DNA of 64,000 nt from Lysobacter terrestris (GCF_014489475.1 NZ_CP060820.1:1302001-1366000), one strand, 5' to 3'; counted from the first letter of the stretch, positions 26,695 through 36,069 are shown. A program made the numbers and translations. Notes: generated from the letters alone by a model not told the origin.

Positions 26695-29304
26695 TCAGAA
26701 CTTGTAGCCGATGCGGCCGTAGTAGAAGCCGCCGTTGAAGCCGTACGGCGCGTGCACCGGGTACTTCGCACCGGCGACGCCACCCCACGGGTTCTCGTCG
26801 GGCACCTTGTCGAACAGGTTCTGCGCGCCGAGGTCGACGTACAGGCCCGAAGCGAACTTCCAGCCGATCTCGGCGTCCACCGTCACCGCGCTGCCGCCGT
26901 AGATCGGCAGGCCGCCGTCCGCGGCCGAGACCACGTCGCTGTCGAGGTGATCCTCGTAGAACGAGCCGTAGTAGCTCACGCGCGCATTGGCGTGGAACAC
27001 GTCGCGCTGGTGGTTGACGCTGAGGTAGCCCTTGGTGCGCGGCAGCGACTCTTCCAGCTTCTTGACGCGCGCCGCGGAGATGATGCCCGGGGTGAAGTCA
27101 TCGACCTCGGTCTTGTTCCAGTTGGCCGCCAGCGAGTAGGTGGTCTTGCCGCCGAAGTGGTCGGTGTCGTAGCTGGCGACCAGGTCGACGCCGCTGGTGG
27201 TGGTGTCGAAGTCGTTGACGAAGAAGCCCACGCGGCTCAGCGACGCCAGCTCGGGATGGCCACGGGCAGCCAGCTCGTCGCGGTCGGCCTGGGTGACGTC
27301 GAAGTCGGTGCTGCGGGCGATGCGGTCCGTCACCTCGATGCGGTACGCGTCGGCCGTGACCAGCCAGTTGCCGCTGTTCCAGACCAGGCCCAGCGAGGCG
27401 TTCTTGGATTCCTCCGGCTTCAGCGGTTCGGCGCCGGGGAACAGGCCCACCAGCAGCGTCGGCGGCAGGGTCGCGGTGTCGCGCAGTTCGCCGTCGATGA
27501 ATGCCGTGGTCACCTGGCTGACGTTGGACTGGCCCGGGGTCGGCGCGCGGAAGCCGGTGCTGACCGCACCGCGCACGGCGAAGGCTTCGGTGAAGTCGTA
27601 GCGACCGGTCAGCTTCCAGTTGGTGGTGCCGCCGAAGTCCTCGTAGTCCTCGTGGCGGACGGCCGCGGCCAGGCGGAACTGCTCGGTGAGCGGCGCCTCG
27701 ACGTCGACGTACAGCGCCCAGTTGTCGCGGGCGTGCGAGCCGGCAGTGGTCGGGTTGAAGCCCGGGAAGCCGTTGGAGCCGATGCTGAAGCCCTGCTGGG
27801 TCAGCGGGCCGATCGCGTACGACGAGTAGTCGCCGGCGCTGATCTCGAACTCTTCCTTGCGCCACTCCGCACCCATCGCCACGCTCAGCAGGCCGCTGGT
27901 GAAGCCGGTTTCGAAGTCATGGGCGACATCGAAGTTGAAGTTGGTTTCGGTCTGCGTGTTGCCGCCGGGAGCGAATTCGTTCTCGGCCGGCTGGCTCGGG
28001 CCCATCGACGAGTTGATGGTGTTGAGCATGTAGAACGAGATCTCGTTCTTGCCGTAGCCGCCGCTCAGGTCCCAGTGCCAGCCGTCGCCCCACACGCCCT
28101 TGACGCCGAGCACCAGCGAGCTGTCCTCCATGCGGCCGCCGAAGTGCGGGGTGAAGCCGCCCGGCAACTGCGACAGCCAGGTGAAGCATTCCGCCGGCAG
28201 CGCGGCGACCGCCGCGGCAACGCCCGCGTACGGCAGCAGGTTGCCGCTGCCGTCGCGCAGCGCGATGGTCGGGCAGGTCACGGCGTTGGCGGTGTTGAGG
28301 TCGCCGATCAGCAGGGTGTCGCCACCGTCGTTCGAATACACGCCGCCGCGGCTGGTCGGATCGCGGTAGTAGAAGCCGCCTTCGACGTCGCGCTTGGCGT
28401 AGTTGCCGAAGCCGTAGAAGTCGACGCTCTCGCCGGAGATGCCGAAGTTGGCGACGAACTTCATGTCCTCGTGCGTCTCGGGCGAACCCCAGACCTGCGC
28501 CGGATCGGCCACGCCCGGGTAACCGGCGGCGGTGTTGGCGGCGGCGTCGTCGCGCTGCACGCTGCGCGAGGTCGGGTCGGCGCTGCGCCATTCGGCGGTC
28601 AGGGTGGCAAAGCCGTTCGCGGTCAGCGGCAGGCCGACCTGGGCGCCGTACTGCTGGGTGAAGCCGTCGCCTTCGTAGTACTCGCCGGCGAAGGCTTCCA
28701 CGGTGCCGCCGTGGTCGATGCGCTTGAGACCGAAGTTGATCACGCCGGCGATGGCGTCGGAACCGTACTGGGCGGCGGCGCCGTCACGCAGCACTTCCAC
28801 CTGCTCCAGCGCCATCGACGGGAATACCGAGATGTCCGGGCCCTGCGAGCCATCGGACAGGCCGTGGCCGAGGAAGGTGATGACCGCGGCGCGGTGGCGG
28901 CGCTTGCCGTTCACCAGGATCAGGGTGTTGTCCGGCGGCAGGCCGCGCAGGTTGGCCGGGCGCACCAGGCTGGCGGCGTCGTCGATCGGGATGGTGCTGA
29001 CGTTGAACGACGGAATCAGCGTGCGCATCTTGTCGAGCACGTCGACCGCCGGCTGGTTGTGGAATTCCTCGCCGCCGATGATGTCGATCGGCACTGCCGA
29101 GGTGGCCTCGGTGCGCGGCTTGGTGCGGCTGCCCAGCACCGACACGGTTTCCAGCGTCGTCGCCCCCTTCTCCGCAGCGGGCGCGGCGGCCTCGGCCTGA
29201 GGAGCGGGTTGCGGGCTTTCCTGGGCGAATACGGGCACTGCGGTGCCTGCGGCGAGCGTGGCGATGACGGCCAGCGCCAGACGATTGCGGTGGATGACGG
29301 GCAT
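26695..29304 (-). CDS. TonB-dependent receptor 2
   Basis: 869 residues. Signal peptide (IHRNRLALAVIATLAAG), TonB-box-like TTLETVSVLGSR, plug motifs (PAVDVLDKMRTLIPSFNVST, LILVNGKRRHRAA, LEQVEVLRDGAAAQYGSDAI, AGVINFGLK), then a beta-barrel ending in the terminal aromatic of RIGYKF. GAGGAAG precedes the ATG at 29304. It stands alone: cca is convergent, and a VanZ-like gene ends 185 bp upstream on the same strand. No metabolic genes nearby identify the ligand. Confidence 0.93.
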   Translation of the reverse strand: MPVIHRNRLALAVIATLAAGTAVPVFAQESPQPAPQAEAAAPAAEKGATTLETVSVLGSRTKPRTEATSAVPIDIIGGEEFHNQPAVDVLDKMRTLIPSFNVSTIPIDDAASLVRPANLRGLPPDNTLILVNGKRRHRAAVITFLGHGLSDGSQGPDISVFPSMALEQVEVLRDGAAAQYGSDAIAGVINFGLKRIDHGGTVEAFAGEYYEGDGFTQQYGAQVGLPLTANGFATLTAEWRSADPTSRSVQRDDAAANTAAGYPGVADPAQVWGSPETHEDMKFVANFGISGESVDFYGFGNYAKRDVEGGFYYRDPTSRGGVYSNDGGDTLLIGDLNTANAVTCPTIALRDGSGNLLPYAGVAAAVAALPAECFTWLSQLPGGFTPHFGGRMEDSSLVLGVKGVWGDGWHWDLSGGYGKNEISFYMLNTINSSMGPSQPAENEFAPGGNTQTETNFNFDVAHDFETGFTSGLLSVAMGAEWRKEEFEISAGDYSSYAIGPLTQQGFSIGSNGFPGFNPTTAGSHARDNWALYVDVEAPLTEQFRLAAAVRHEDYEDFGGTTNWKLTGRYDFTEAFAVRGAVSTGFRAPTPGQSNVSQVTTAFIDGELRDTATLPPTLLVGLFPGAEPLKPEESKNASLGLVWNSGNWLVTADAYRIEVTDRIARSTDFDVTQADRDELAARGHPELASLSRVGFFVNDFDTTTSGVDLVASYDTDHFGGKTTYSLAANWNKTEVDDFTPGIISAARVKKLEESLPRTKGYLSVNHQRDVFHANARVSYYGSFYEDHLDSDVVSAADGGLPIYGGSAVTVDAEIGWKFASGLYVDLGAQNLFDKVPDENPWGGVAGAKYPVHAPYGFNGGFYYGRIGYKF

Positions 29305-29488
29305 GCTCGGACTTCCTCTGCGGATGCGGGATGCGGATGGCGGAAGGGCTCCCCCTGTCGAGCCCTGGAGCCGAGCTTCAGGAATTTTTAACCTTTGCGC
29401 AAGTTGGCGGCAGGCCTTGCCGACCATGGGGATTTTGCCCGGGCGGTGCCCACCGGGCGGTTCCGTGCGAGCGCCGCAGCGGGGCGGC

Positions 29489-29893
29489 CTAGGGCAAACG
29501 CCGGTCGAACCGCTCCAGCCACCGCGCGGCGCCCGTGTACGACAGGGCGAATCCCAGCGCCACGCCCAGGGCGTTGGCCAGCGCGTCGGCCGGGTCGGCC
29601 ATGCGCGTGGTGGTCAGCAAGGCCTGCGCGAACTCGAGCGCGATGCCCAGCAGCACCAGCCCGGCCGCGGCCCGCAGTTGCATGCTGCGCTGCGCAAACA
29701 GTTGGACCGCGAAGGCCGACAGCGCGGCGTAGCCCAGCAGGTGCTCGACCTTGTCGAAGTTGCGCGGCACCGCCATCGCCGGCGGCGGCATCAGCGAGGC
29801 CGCGACCACCGTGGCGATCGCCAGCCCCCACAGGCCCAGCCACAGCCCGGGCCGCTTGAATCCGCGCAGCGCCCGTGCGGGCGACGCGTTCAC
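29489..29893 (-). CDS. VanZ-like family membrane protein
   Basis: 134 residues with about four hydrophobic helices. NFDKVEHLLGYAALSAFAVQ and GIALEFAQALLTTTRMADP, ADALANALGVALGF are the recognisable VanZ-like features (Asp/His and Glu within helices). Starts at GTG 29893; the stop of the preceding methyltransferase overlaps it (GTGA), so translation is probably coupled. VanZ-like proteins are linked to teicoplanin resistance in Gram-positives, but the role in Gram-negatives is unknown. Confidence 0.82.
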   Translation of the reverse strand: MNASPARALRGFKRPGLWLGLWGLAIATVVAASLMPPPAMAVPRNFDKVEHLLGYAALSAFAVQLFAQRSMQLRAAAGLVLLGIALEFAQALLTTTRMADPADALANALGVALGFALSYTGAARWLERFDRRLP

Positions 29894-31083
29894 AGGCGGA
29901 AGCTCAGGTCGCCGGCCATGAAGGCGACGCCGAACTCCACGTCCTTGGCGAAGCCCATCGCCTGGAAGCGCTCGCCCATCTCGCTGGGCAGGGTGAGCTT
30001 CTTCACCTCGGCGCGGCGGCGCTGCTGCTCGTTGGCGTCGTGCATGCGCTCGATGCGTTCGAGCACGCCGGCCAGGCCGTTGCCGAGCAGGAAGCTGGCC
30101 TGGGTGCAGTACCCGGCGAAGTCGAAGCCCGCCGCCACCCCGGCCTCGGCCAGTGCGGTGAAATCGACCGAAGCGGTGAGGTCCTGCAGGCCCGGCCACA
30201 GCAAGGGATCGTCGTGCATGCGGTGGCGGTAGTACGCGCGCAGCGTGCCGTCGTCGCGCTCGGCCTGGTAGTACTCGCCGCGCGGATAACCATAGTCGAC
30301 GAACAGCATCGCGCCGCGGCGCATGCCGCCGGACACGGCCTGGATCCAGTACGGCAGCTGCGGCAGCACTTCCGAGCGATAGCCCTCGGCGAACGGGTGG
30401 CCGAGCGAACGTTCGAGGTGGCGCACGGCGTTGCCGAGGAAGGCATCGGCCGGACGCAGCGTGCGCGCGAAGCGATCGCCCTCGACCACCACGTGCTCCT
30501 CGTACACCTCGCCGTCGCGGATCGCGAAACGCGGCGTCGGCAAGGCGTCGATGACTTCGTTGGCGAACAGCACGCCGTCCCATTCGTCCGGCAATGGGCC
30601 GTTCAACCACTCCACCAGTTCGAACAGGGTCGGCGGCAGGTGCTGCTGCAGGCGCTCGCGCTGGCGCTCGCGCAGGTCGGCGCTGGGTTCGAGGATGAGG
30701 TAGCGGTCGGGCAGCGCATCGAGTTCGAGCAGGCGCTTGAGCGCGACTTCGGCGAACGCGCCGCTGCCGCCGCCGAGTTCGAAGAACAACGCGCCCGCGC
30801 CGATCTGCTGCAGCACCGGCGCCAGGCTTTCGGCGACGCAGGCGGCGAAGATCGGACCGATCTCGGGCGCGGTGACGAAATCGCCGGCTTCGCCGAACTT
30901 GTGCGCGCCGGCGCTGTAGTAGCCCAGGCCCGGCGCGTACAACGCCAGCTCCATGAAACGCGAGAACGGGATCGCGCCGTCGTTGCCGGCGATCTCGTGG
31001 CGGATCAGCGCGGCGAGGCGCTCGCTGTGGGCGAGCGCGTCGGCGTCGGGCGTGGGCAGGGTGGAGAGGCGGCTCGAAGTCAT
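29890..31083 (-). CDS. SAM-dependent methyltransferase, MidA/NDUFAF7 family
   Basis: 397 residues. Family features: GAIPFSRFMELALYAPGLGYYSAG near residue 38, GDFVTAPEIGPIFAACVAE, the SAM-binding LFFELGGGSGAFAEV and the substrate-region LFANEVIDALP, FVDYGYPRGEYY. The mitochondrial homologue dimethylates an arginine of complex I subunit NDUFS2; the bacterial substrate is not established. Coupled to the downstream VanZ-like gene by a 4-bp overlap and divergent from the pteridine reductase gene with 57 bp between starts. Confidence 0.9.
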   Translation of the reverse strand: MTSSRLSTLPTPDADALAHSERLAALIRHEIAGNDGAIPFSRFMELALYAPGLGYYSAGAHKFGEAGDFVTAPEIGPIFAACVAESLAPVLQQIGAGALFFELGGGSGAFAEVALKRLLELDALPDRYLILEPSADLRERQRERLQQHLPPTLFELVEWLNGPLPDEWDGVLFANEVIDALPTPRFAIRDGEVYEEHVVVEGDRFARTLRPADAFLGNAVRHLERSLGHPFAEGYRSEVLPQLPYWIQAVSGGMRRGAMLFVDYGYPRGEYYQAERDDGTLRAYYRHRMHDDPLLWPGLQDLTASVDFTALAEAGVAAGFDFAGYCTQASFLLGNGLAGVLERIERMHDANEQQRRRAEVKKLTLPSEMGERFQAMGFAKDVEFGVAFMAGDLSFRL

Positions 31084-31140
31084 GCGGCATTATCGCCGCT
31101 GCCGCGTGCACAATGCCGCGACTCGAAGGAACCGCCCGGC

Positions 31141-31896
31141 ATGAATTCCGCCCGCCCCGTCGCCCTGGTCACCGGCAGCGCGCGCCGCCTCGGCGCGACG
31201 ATCGCGCGCACCCTGCACGCGGCCGGCTACGACCTCGCCCTGCACTGCCGGCATTCGCGCGGCGAGATGGACGCGCTGGCCGCGCTGCTGGAGCAGGCAC
31301 GGCCGGGCAGCACCTTCGTGCAGCAGGCCGAACTGGCCGACTTCGATCGCCTGCCCGAGCTCGTCGCCCACGCCATCGGCCGCTTCGGCCGGCTCGATGC
31401 ACTGGTGAACAACGCATCCGCGTTCGCACCGACGCCGATCGGCACCACCACGCCGGCGCAGTGGGACGCCCTGTTCGCCAGCAACGCGCGCGCGCCGTTC
31501 TTCCTCGCCCAGGCCGCGGCCCCGCACCTGGCCGCGACGCGCGGCGCGATCGTCAACCTCGCCGACATCTACGGCGAGCGCCCGCTGCGCCAGCACACCG
31601 TCTACTGCATGGCCAAGGCGGCGCTGCTGATGCTGACCAAGTCGCTGGCGCTGGAGTTGGGCCCGCAGGTGCGCGTCAACGCGGTGTCGCCGGGCGCGAT
31701 CCTGTGGCCGGACCACGCTGGCCAGGAGCAGGGCGGCGATACCGAGCGGCAACAGCAGCTGCTCGCACGCACGCCGCTGGGCCGCACCGGCACGCCGGAG
31801 GAAGTCGCCGAAGCCGTGCGCTGGCTGCTGCAGGACGCCCACTACAGCACCGGCCAGGTGCTGCACCTGGATGGCGGGCGATTGCTGGATGCGTGA
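31141..31896 (+). CDS. Pteridine reductase (short-chain dehydrogenase/reductase)
   Basis: 251 residues, cytosolic. The NADPH-binding motif is TGSARRLGATIA, with the TGxxRR variant typical of pteridine reductases rather than generic SDRs; NNASAF, YCMAKAALLMLTKSLA (catalytic Tyr-Lys) and NAVSPGAI follow. The enzyme reduces pterins and dihydrofolates with NADPH. folK and folB lie 1.3 kb downstream on the other strand, fitting a pterin role. The start at 31141 gives the family N-terminus; an upstream extension of the frame is antisense to the methyltransferase gene. Confidence 0.88.
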   Translation: MNSARPVALVTGSARRLGATIARTLHAAGYDLALHCRHSRGEMDALAALLEQARPGSTFVQQAELADFDRLPELVAHAIGRFGRLDALVNNASAFAPTPIGTTTPAQWDALFASNARAPFFLAQAAAPHLAATRGAIVNLADIYGERPLRQHTVYCMAKAALLMLTKSLALELGPQVRVNAVSPGAILWPDHAGQEQGGDTERQQQLLARTPLGRTGTPEEVAEAVRWLLQDAHYSTGQVLHLDGGRLLDA

Positions 31897-31936
31897 ACGC
31901 CACCGTGGTGTCGGCGCCGCGATCACCGTGACGCTT

Positions 31937-32100
31937 CCTTCTCCCCGCTTGCGGGGAGAAGGTCGAAACGGCAACAGCCGTTGAGGGAAGGGCGGATGAG
32001 GGGCGAGCGAAGCGACGATGCGTACGAGCTGATCGCACTACTTCCCCTCACCCTGCGTCGCTGCGCGACGCTGTCCCTCTCCCCGCAAGCGGGGCGAGGG
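31937..32100. repeat. Nested palindromic intergenic repeat, family A, copy 2
   Basis: Same organisation as 1618-1780. The first 26-bp hairpin (31937-31962) is identical to copy 1. The last stem (32075-32086 with 32089-32100) differs by one base pair change, and the inner arms (GGGCGGATGAGGGGCGAGCG; CCCCTCACCC) are retained with a different centre. It separates convergent genes (pteridine reductase and the DUF6159 protein), where it could also end transcription from both sides. Confidence 0.85.
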
Positions 32101-32116
32101 ATGACGCGCAGCACAC

Positions 32117-32944
32117 TTACTTCGGCTGGAACGCGTGTTCCAGTTGCATGCCGCGGAATGCCGGGGGCGCCTCGCCCTGGGTGGCATAGCGGTACAGCGC
32201 CGCCGAATAGATGCCGCTCAGCGCGGCCTGGTACACGCCCAGCAGCAGCAGCGCGATCACGAACACCACACCGACCGCGATCGCCAGCAGCAGCGACACC
32301 TGCGCGGCCAGGTAGGCGAGCAGGCCGCCGACCAGCACGATGCCGAGGCTGATGAAGCCGAAGACCATGCCGATACCGACGTTGCCGATCGCGTTCTCGC
32401 CCCAGGTGCGCTTGAGCAGGCTCGCACTCTGCTTCAACGCGTCGACCGGGCCGACGTTCTGGCTGACCAGCACCGGCACGACCAGGAACGTCGCCAGTGT
32501 CCACGCCGCGCCCAGGCCGCTGCCGAGGATGCGCACGAGGAAGTTGTCGTCGTCCTTCATGCGCTTGAGCAGCAGGCCCACGGTGGCTGCGATGGCGGCG
32601 TAACCGAGGATCGCCGGCAGGCGCGCCTTGGCCGCGTTGAAGCCGTCGGCGAGGGTGGGATCGCCGCCGTCGAGGCGGATCATCGCCGCACCGACCAGCG
32701 CGCAGTTGCAGAACAGGATCACCGCGTACTGGCAGAAATAGAACGCGAACACGACGATCGCGCCGAACAGGTTGAAGCCGTCGCTGAACACGCGCAGCGC
32801 CCACACCGGCAGCAGGAACGTCGCCAGCACCACCAGCGTCATAAGCCCCGAGATGACCGGGAACAGCATCAGCTCCTTGTCGGAGCGCAGCACTGCGGCG
32901 CTCGCCTTGGCCAGTTCCCAGCTGCGCGAAAACCTGTCGAACAT
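32117..32944 (-). CDS. DUF6159-family membrane protein
   Basis: 275 residues. The conserved opening FSRSWELAKASAAVLRSDKEL precedes about six hydrophobic helices (for example LFPVISGLMTLVVLATFLLP and YAVILFCNCALVGAAMIRLD). No catalytic motif is visible; function unknown. The ATG at 32944 has GGGGAAGGAACG immediately upstream, deciding it over a longer frame from 33058. Monocistronic. Confidence 0.82.
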   Translation of the reverse strand: MFDRFSRSWELAKASAAVLRSDKELMLFPVISGLMTLVVLATFLLPVWALRVFSDGFNLFGAIVVFAFYFCQYAVILFCNCALVGAAMIRLDGGDPTLADGFNAAKARLPAILGYAAIAATVGLLLKRMKDDDNFLVRILGSGLGAAWTLATFLVVPVLVSQNVGPVDALKQSASLLKRTWGENAIGNVGIGMVFGFISLGIVLVGGLLAYLAAQVSLLLAIAVGVVFVIALLLLGVYQAALSGIYSAALYRYATQGEAPPAFRGMQLEHAFQPK

Positions 32945-33169
32945 CGTTCCTTCCCCTTTGGCTGCCTCATGGCAAGGCCGCATCCTCGGACCAGAACGTG
33001 AACGGCGCAAGTCACGGCCGCGGGCCCGCGGTAGCCGGAAAGCGATGGGTACGGCCACGCCGCGTCCGCGGCGGATGACGGCGAACGTCCGATCACCATT
33101 TGCGCAGGAAAGCCGGTTCCTCGCTGCGCCCGGAAGACGGCGGTGGAACCCGGAATGACGCCTATGGCA

Positions 33170-33676
33170 TCAGAGCTCGACGCTCTCCATCGGCGTCGCG
33201 CGATCGGCGTGTGCGGCCCACAGCTGCGCCAGGGTGCGCGCCGTGCCGGGCACCACCACGTCCGGCGCGATCTCGGCCAGCGGTCGCAGCACGAAGGCGT
33301 GCTTCAGTTCGTCGCGCGGGATCTGCAGAGCCTGCCCCGGACTTGATCCGGGGTGGCCGTCGCCGTGCAGCACCAGGTCGTCGAACAGCACGATGTCGAT
33401 GTCCAGGGTGCGGTCACCGAAGCGCGGGCCACTGCGGTCGCGGCCGTGCGCATCTTCCAGCGCGTGCAGCCACGCGTTCAACGCAAACGGATCGAGCGCG
33501 GTGTCGACGATCGCCGCCGCGTTGAGGAAATCGCCGCCGTCGAAGCCGACCGCGCGCGTGCGGTAGACCTCCGACAGCACGATGGTGCCGAACTGCTCGC
33601 GCAGCGCGGCGATGGCGGCGCGCAGGTGCTGTTCCGGCTCGCGGTTGCTGCCGAGGCTGAGGTAGGCCTTGCTCAC
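33170..33676 (-). CDS. folK: 2-amino-4-hydroxy-6-hydroxymethyldihydropteridine pyrophosphokinase (HPPK)
   Basis: Transfers pyrophosphate from ATP to 6-hydroxymethyl-dihydropterin in folate synthesis; 168 residues. YLSLGSNREPEQHL at the start, EDAHGRDRSGPRFGDRTLDI with the Mg-binding Asp pair, DLVLHG, then IPRDELKHAFVLRPLAEIAP. Between the last two blocks is an extra GHPGSSPGQA segment encoded by a palindromic repeat (33335-33353), absent from ordinary HPPK. Starts at GTG 33676, two bases after the folB stop, so the pair is one operon. Confidence 0.93.
   Translation of the reverse strand: MSKAYLSLGSNREPEQHLRAAIAALREQFGTIVLSEVYRTRAVGFDGGDFLNAAAIVDTALDPFALNAWLHALEDAHGRDRSGPRFGDRTLDIDIVLFDDLVLHGDGHPGSSPGQALQIPRDELKHAFVLRPLAEIAPDVVVPGTARTLAQLWAAHADRATPMESVEL
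33335..33353. repeat. Palindromic repeat inserted in frame within folK
   Basis: CCCCGGA/TCCGGGG arms of 7 bp (33335-33341 with 33347-33353) around CTTGA. This repeat type, giving HPGxxPGQ-like peptides when in frame, is known as scattered palindromic DNA in several proteobacteria. Here it adds about ten residues to the loop before the IPRDEL motif of HPPK without breaking the frame. Confidence 0.7.
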
Positions 33677-33678
33677 GA

Positions 33679-34032
33679 TCAGGGCTTGCTGCGCTCGATG
33701 ATCACGCCCACCGCGCGCGCGCCGCGCACCGCGCCGGGCTTGCTCAGCTTCAGCCGCACGTGCTGCACGCCGAACTCGTCGAGGATGATCGCCGCCACGC
33801 GTTCGGCCAGCGTTTCGACCAGGCCGAAGTCCGACTGTGACACGTATTCGATTAGGCGCTTGCTCACCGCCTTGTAGTTCAGCGTGTCCGCGATCGCATC
33901 GGAGGCCGCGGGGATGCGGTTGTCGAAGCTCATCTCGACGTCGAACAGCAGCGGCTGGCGGATGCGGCGCTCCCAGTCGTAGATGCCGATCAGCGCCTCG
34001 ATCTCGAGGGCTTCGATGAAGACCTTGTCCAT
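33679..34032 (-). CDS. folB: Dihydroneopterin aldolase
   Basis: Converts 7,8-dihydroneopterin to 6-hydroxymethyl-dihydropterin and glycolaldehyde, the substrate for FolK; 117 residues, normal length. [47 protein letters not shown] (with catalytic Glu) and [19 protein letters not shown] match the family. Immediately upstream of folK. The last part is rich in positively charged residues as usual. Confidence 0.95.
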   Translation of the reverse strand: MDKVFIEALEIEALIGIYDWERRIRQPLLFDVEMSFDNRIPAASDAIADTLNYKAVSKRLIEYVSQSDFGLVETLAERVAAIILDEFGVQHVRLKLSKPGAVRGARAVGVIIERSKP

Positions 34033-34072
34033 GCGACTCGTTGCCTGTCCGAACGACGGGGAGGGCGGAACG

Positions 34073-35104
34073 CTACGCGACTTCCGGCAGCGTCGCCATG
34101 TCCCAGCGCGGCGTCACCCGCACCGAGGCATCGCCGTGCTGGCCGGCCTGCAGGCGCAGCGCGCCGGCGAAGGCGATCATCGCGCCGTTGTCGGTGCAGA
34201 ACATCGGCCGCGGGAAGCTGGCGCGACCGCCGCGCCGTTCCGCCAGCGCCTGCAGCTTCGCGCGCAGGCGCTTGTTGGCGCCGACGCCGCCGGCGATCAC
34301 CAGCGTGTCGAAGCCGGTGGCGTCCAGCGCGCGCTCGCACTTGATCGCCAGGGTGTCGACCACCGCGTCCTCGAAGGCGCGGGCAATGTCGGCCTTGGTC
34401 TGCGCTGCGCGGTCGCTGTCGCGCCAGGCCAGCAGCACCTGGGTCTTCAGGCCACTGAAACTGAAATCCAGGCCGGGCCGGTCGGTCATCGGCCGGGCGA
34501 ACTTGAAGCGGCCCGGCTGGCCCTGTTCGGCCAATGCCGCCAGCTGCGGGCCACCGGGGTACGGCAGGTCCATCATCTTCGCGGTCTTGTCGAAGGCCTC
34601 GCCGGCGGCGTCGTCGAGGGTCTCGCCGAGCAGGCGGTAGCGGCCGATGGCCTCGACCGCGACCAGCTGGGTGTGGCCGCCGGACACCAGCAGGGCCACG
34701 AAGGGCGGCCGGGTGCTGGCGTCCTCCATCAGCGGCGCCAGCAGGTGGCCTTCCATGTGGTGGACCCCGATCGCCGGCACGTCCAGCGCCCAGGCCAGCG
34801 AGCGCGCCACGCCGGCGCCGACCAGCAGGGCGCCGACCAGCCCCGGCCCGGCGGTGTAGGCGACGCCGTCGATGTCGGCGACCGCCAGGTCGGACTCGGC
34901 CAGGGTCTGGCGGATCAGCGGCAGCAGCTTGCGCACGTGGTCGCGGCTGGCCAGCTCGGGCACCACCCCGCCGTATTCGGCGTGCAGGGCGATCTGACTG
35001 TAGACCGCATGGGCGCGCAGGCCGGGTTCGCCGCCGCCCGTGCCGGTGCTGTACACGGCGACGCCGGTTTCGTCGCAACTGGTTTCGATGCCGAGGACGT
35101 TCAT
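34073..35104 (-). CDS. tsaD: tRNA N6-adenosine threonylcarbamoyltransferase
   Basis: Catalytic Kae1/Qri7-type subunit that, with TsaB and TsaE, makes t6A37 in ANN-decoding tRNAs; 343 residues. N-terminal [15 protein letters not shown], metal-binding [12 protein letters not shown] (His116, His120), [12 protein letters not shown] and [14 protein letters not shown] are all present. The ATG at 35104 fits the family; a frame extension to 35140 is spurious. Divergent from rpsU, a very common arrangement in proteobacteria. Confidence 0.97.
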   Translation of the reverse strand: MNVLGIETSCDETGVAVYSTGTGGGEPGLRAHAVYSQIALHAEYGGVVPELASRDHVRKLLPLIRQTLAESDLAVADIDGVAYTAGPGLVGALLVGAGVARSLAWALDVPAIGVHHMEGHLLAPLMEDASTRPPFVALLVSGGHTQLVAVEAIGRYRLLGETLDDAAGEAFDKTAKMMDLPYPGGPQLAALAEQGQPGRFKFARPMTDRPGLDFSFSGLKTQVLLAWRDSDRAAQTKADIARAFEDAVVDTLAIKCERALDATGFDTLVIAGGVGANKRLRAKLQALAERRGGRASFPRPMFCTDNGAMIAFAGALRLQAGQHGDASVRVTPRWDMATLPEVA

Positions 35105-35168
35105 GGGGGCGGATATGGGGTCTGCGCGGGGAATTTGCACCGCGCCGGCAGGCGCGTGGCCGCAGAGG

Positions 35169-35198
35169 TTGCACGCGGCCGGAGGGCGCGGCTATCAT
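35169..35198 (+). promoter_or_regulatory. Sigma70-type promoter for rpsU
   Basis: TTGCAC at 35169-35174 and TATCAT at 35193-35198 with 18-bp spacing; expected transcription start about 35205, giving a leader of about 40 bases before the rpsU ATG. Confidence 0.6.
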
Positions 35199-35245
35199 AC
35201 GCGGCTCTCCCGGTCCGCCCGGGTTGTCCACCAACGAGATTACGT

Positions 35246-35461
35246 ATGCCCAGCGTCAAAGTCCGCGAAAACGAGCCCTTCGAGTTTGCGCTCCGCCGCT
35301 TCAAGCGCACCTGCGAAAAGGCCGGTGTCCTGGCCGAGACCCGCAAGCGCGAGTTCTACGAGAAGCCGACGCAGGAACGCAAGCGCAAGGCTGCCGCCGC
35401 GGTGAAGCGCCAGGCGCGCCGCACCTCGCGCGACGTCACCAAGCGTCAGCGCCTGTACTGA
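35246..35461 (+). CDS. rpsU: 30S ribosomal protein S21
   Basis: 71 residues, highly basic, full length. [20 protein letters not shown] and the Arg/Lys-rich tail ending TKRQRLY are characteristic. S21 binds near the anti-Shine-Dalgarno region and helps initiation. First gene of the local version of the macromolecular-synthesis region (rpsU ... dnaG), followed by a hairpin terminator. Confidence 0.98.
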   Translation: MPSVKVRENEPFEFALRRFKRTCEKAGVLAETRKREFYEKPTQERKRKAAAAVKRQARRTSRDVTKRQRLY

Positions 35462-35498
35462 TTGCCCGGCGGGCCTGCGCCCGCCTGCAGTCTGGCAG

Positions 35499-35530
35499 AA
35501 GCCGGCCGCGCACTGCGCTGCCGGCTTTTT
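35499..35530 (+). terminator. Intrinsic terminator after rpsU
   Basis: 8-bp stem AAGCCGGC/GCCGGCTT (35499-35506 with 35520-35527) with a GC-rich loop, running into five T (35526-35530). It may partially separate rpsU from the genes that follow. Confidence 0.8.
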
Positions 35531-35606
35531 GCATTTCTAGTTCCCGGGGATCCGCGCCCGTTGCGGGCCGCCCGCCCCGCCCGTCTTCCCGATCCAGGAG
35601 ATTCCC

Positions 35607-36053
35607 ATGTCCCTCAAGCAACGCCTCACCGACGACATGAAGGCCGCCATGAAGGGCGGCGACAAGGACACCCTCGGCGTGATCCGCCTGATCAACGCCG
35701 CGATCAAGCAGCGGGAAGTCGACGAGCGCGTCGAGCTGGACGACGCCGGCGTGATCGCCGTGCTGGAAAAGGCGGTCAAGCAGCGCAAGGATTCGATCAG
35801 CCAGTACGAGGCCGCCGCCCGCGCCGACCTGGCCGCGATCGAGCGCGCCGAGATGGTGGTGATCGAGCGCTACCTGCCCGAGAAGATGGGCGAGGCCGAG
35901 GTCCTGGCCGCGATCGAGGCCGCCATCGCCGAGACCGGCGCGACCGGCCCGGCCGACATGGGCAAGCTGATGGGCGTGCTCAAGCCGAAGCTCGCCGGCC
36001 AGGCCGACATGGGCCAGGTGTCGGCGCTGGTGAAGAAGCGCTTCGCCGGCTGA
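35607..36053 (+). CDS. GatB/YqeY domain protein
   Basis: 148 residues. SLKQRLTDDMKAAMKGGDKD, VIRLINAAIKQREVD and ERYLPEKMGEAEVLAAIEAA match the YqeY family, which resembles the tail domain of the amidotransferase subunit GatB and is usually found between rpsU and dnaG. Predicted helical, possibly tRNA-binding; the actual function is unclear. An AGGAGA-type ribosome site (CCAGGAGATTCCC) precedes the ATG at 35607. Confidence 0.94.
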   Translation: MSLKQRLTDDMKAAMKGGDKDTLGVIRLINAAIKQREVDERVELDDAGVIAVLEKAVKQRKDSISQYEAAARADLAAIERAEMVVIERYLPEKMGEAEVLAAIEAAIAETGATGPADMGKLMGVLKPKLAGQADMGQVSALVKKRFAG

Positions 36054-36069
36054 ACCCGGACGGCCTGCC

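Noticed and set aside
26380-29391. A 1003-codon plus-strand frame opposite TBDR 2
   Set aside because: Antisense shadow of a clear TonB receptor; Arg/Val/Ala-rich with no domain features.
29370-29405. TTGCGCAA palindrome upstream of TBDR 2 as an operator
   Set aside because: An 8-bp palindrome of this composition is expected by chance at high GC and it lacks a recognisable family pattern.
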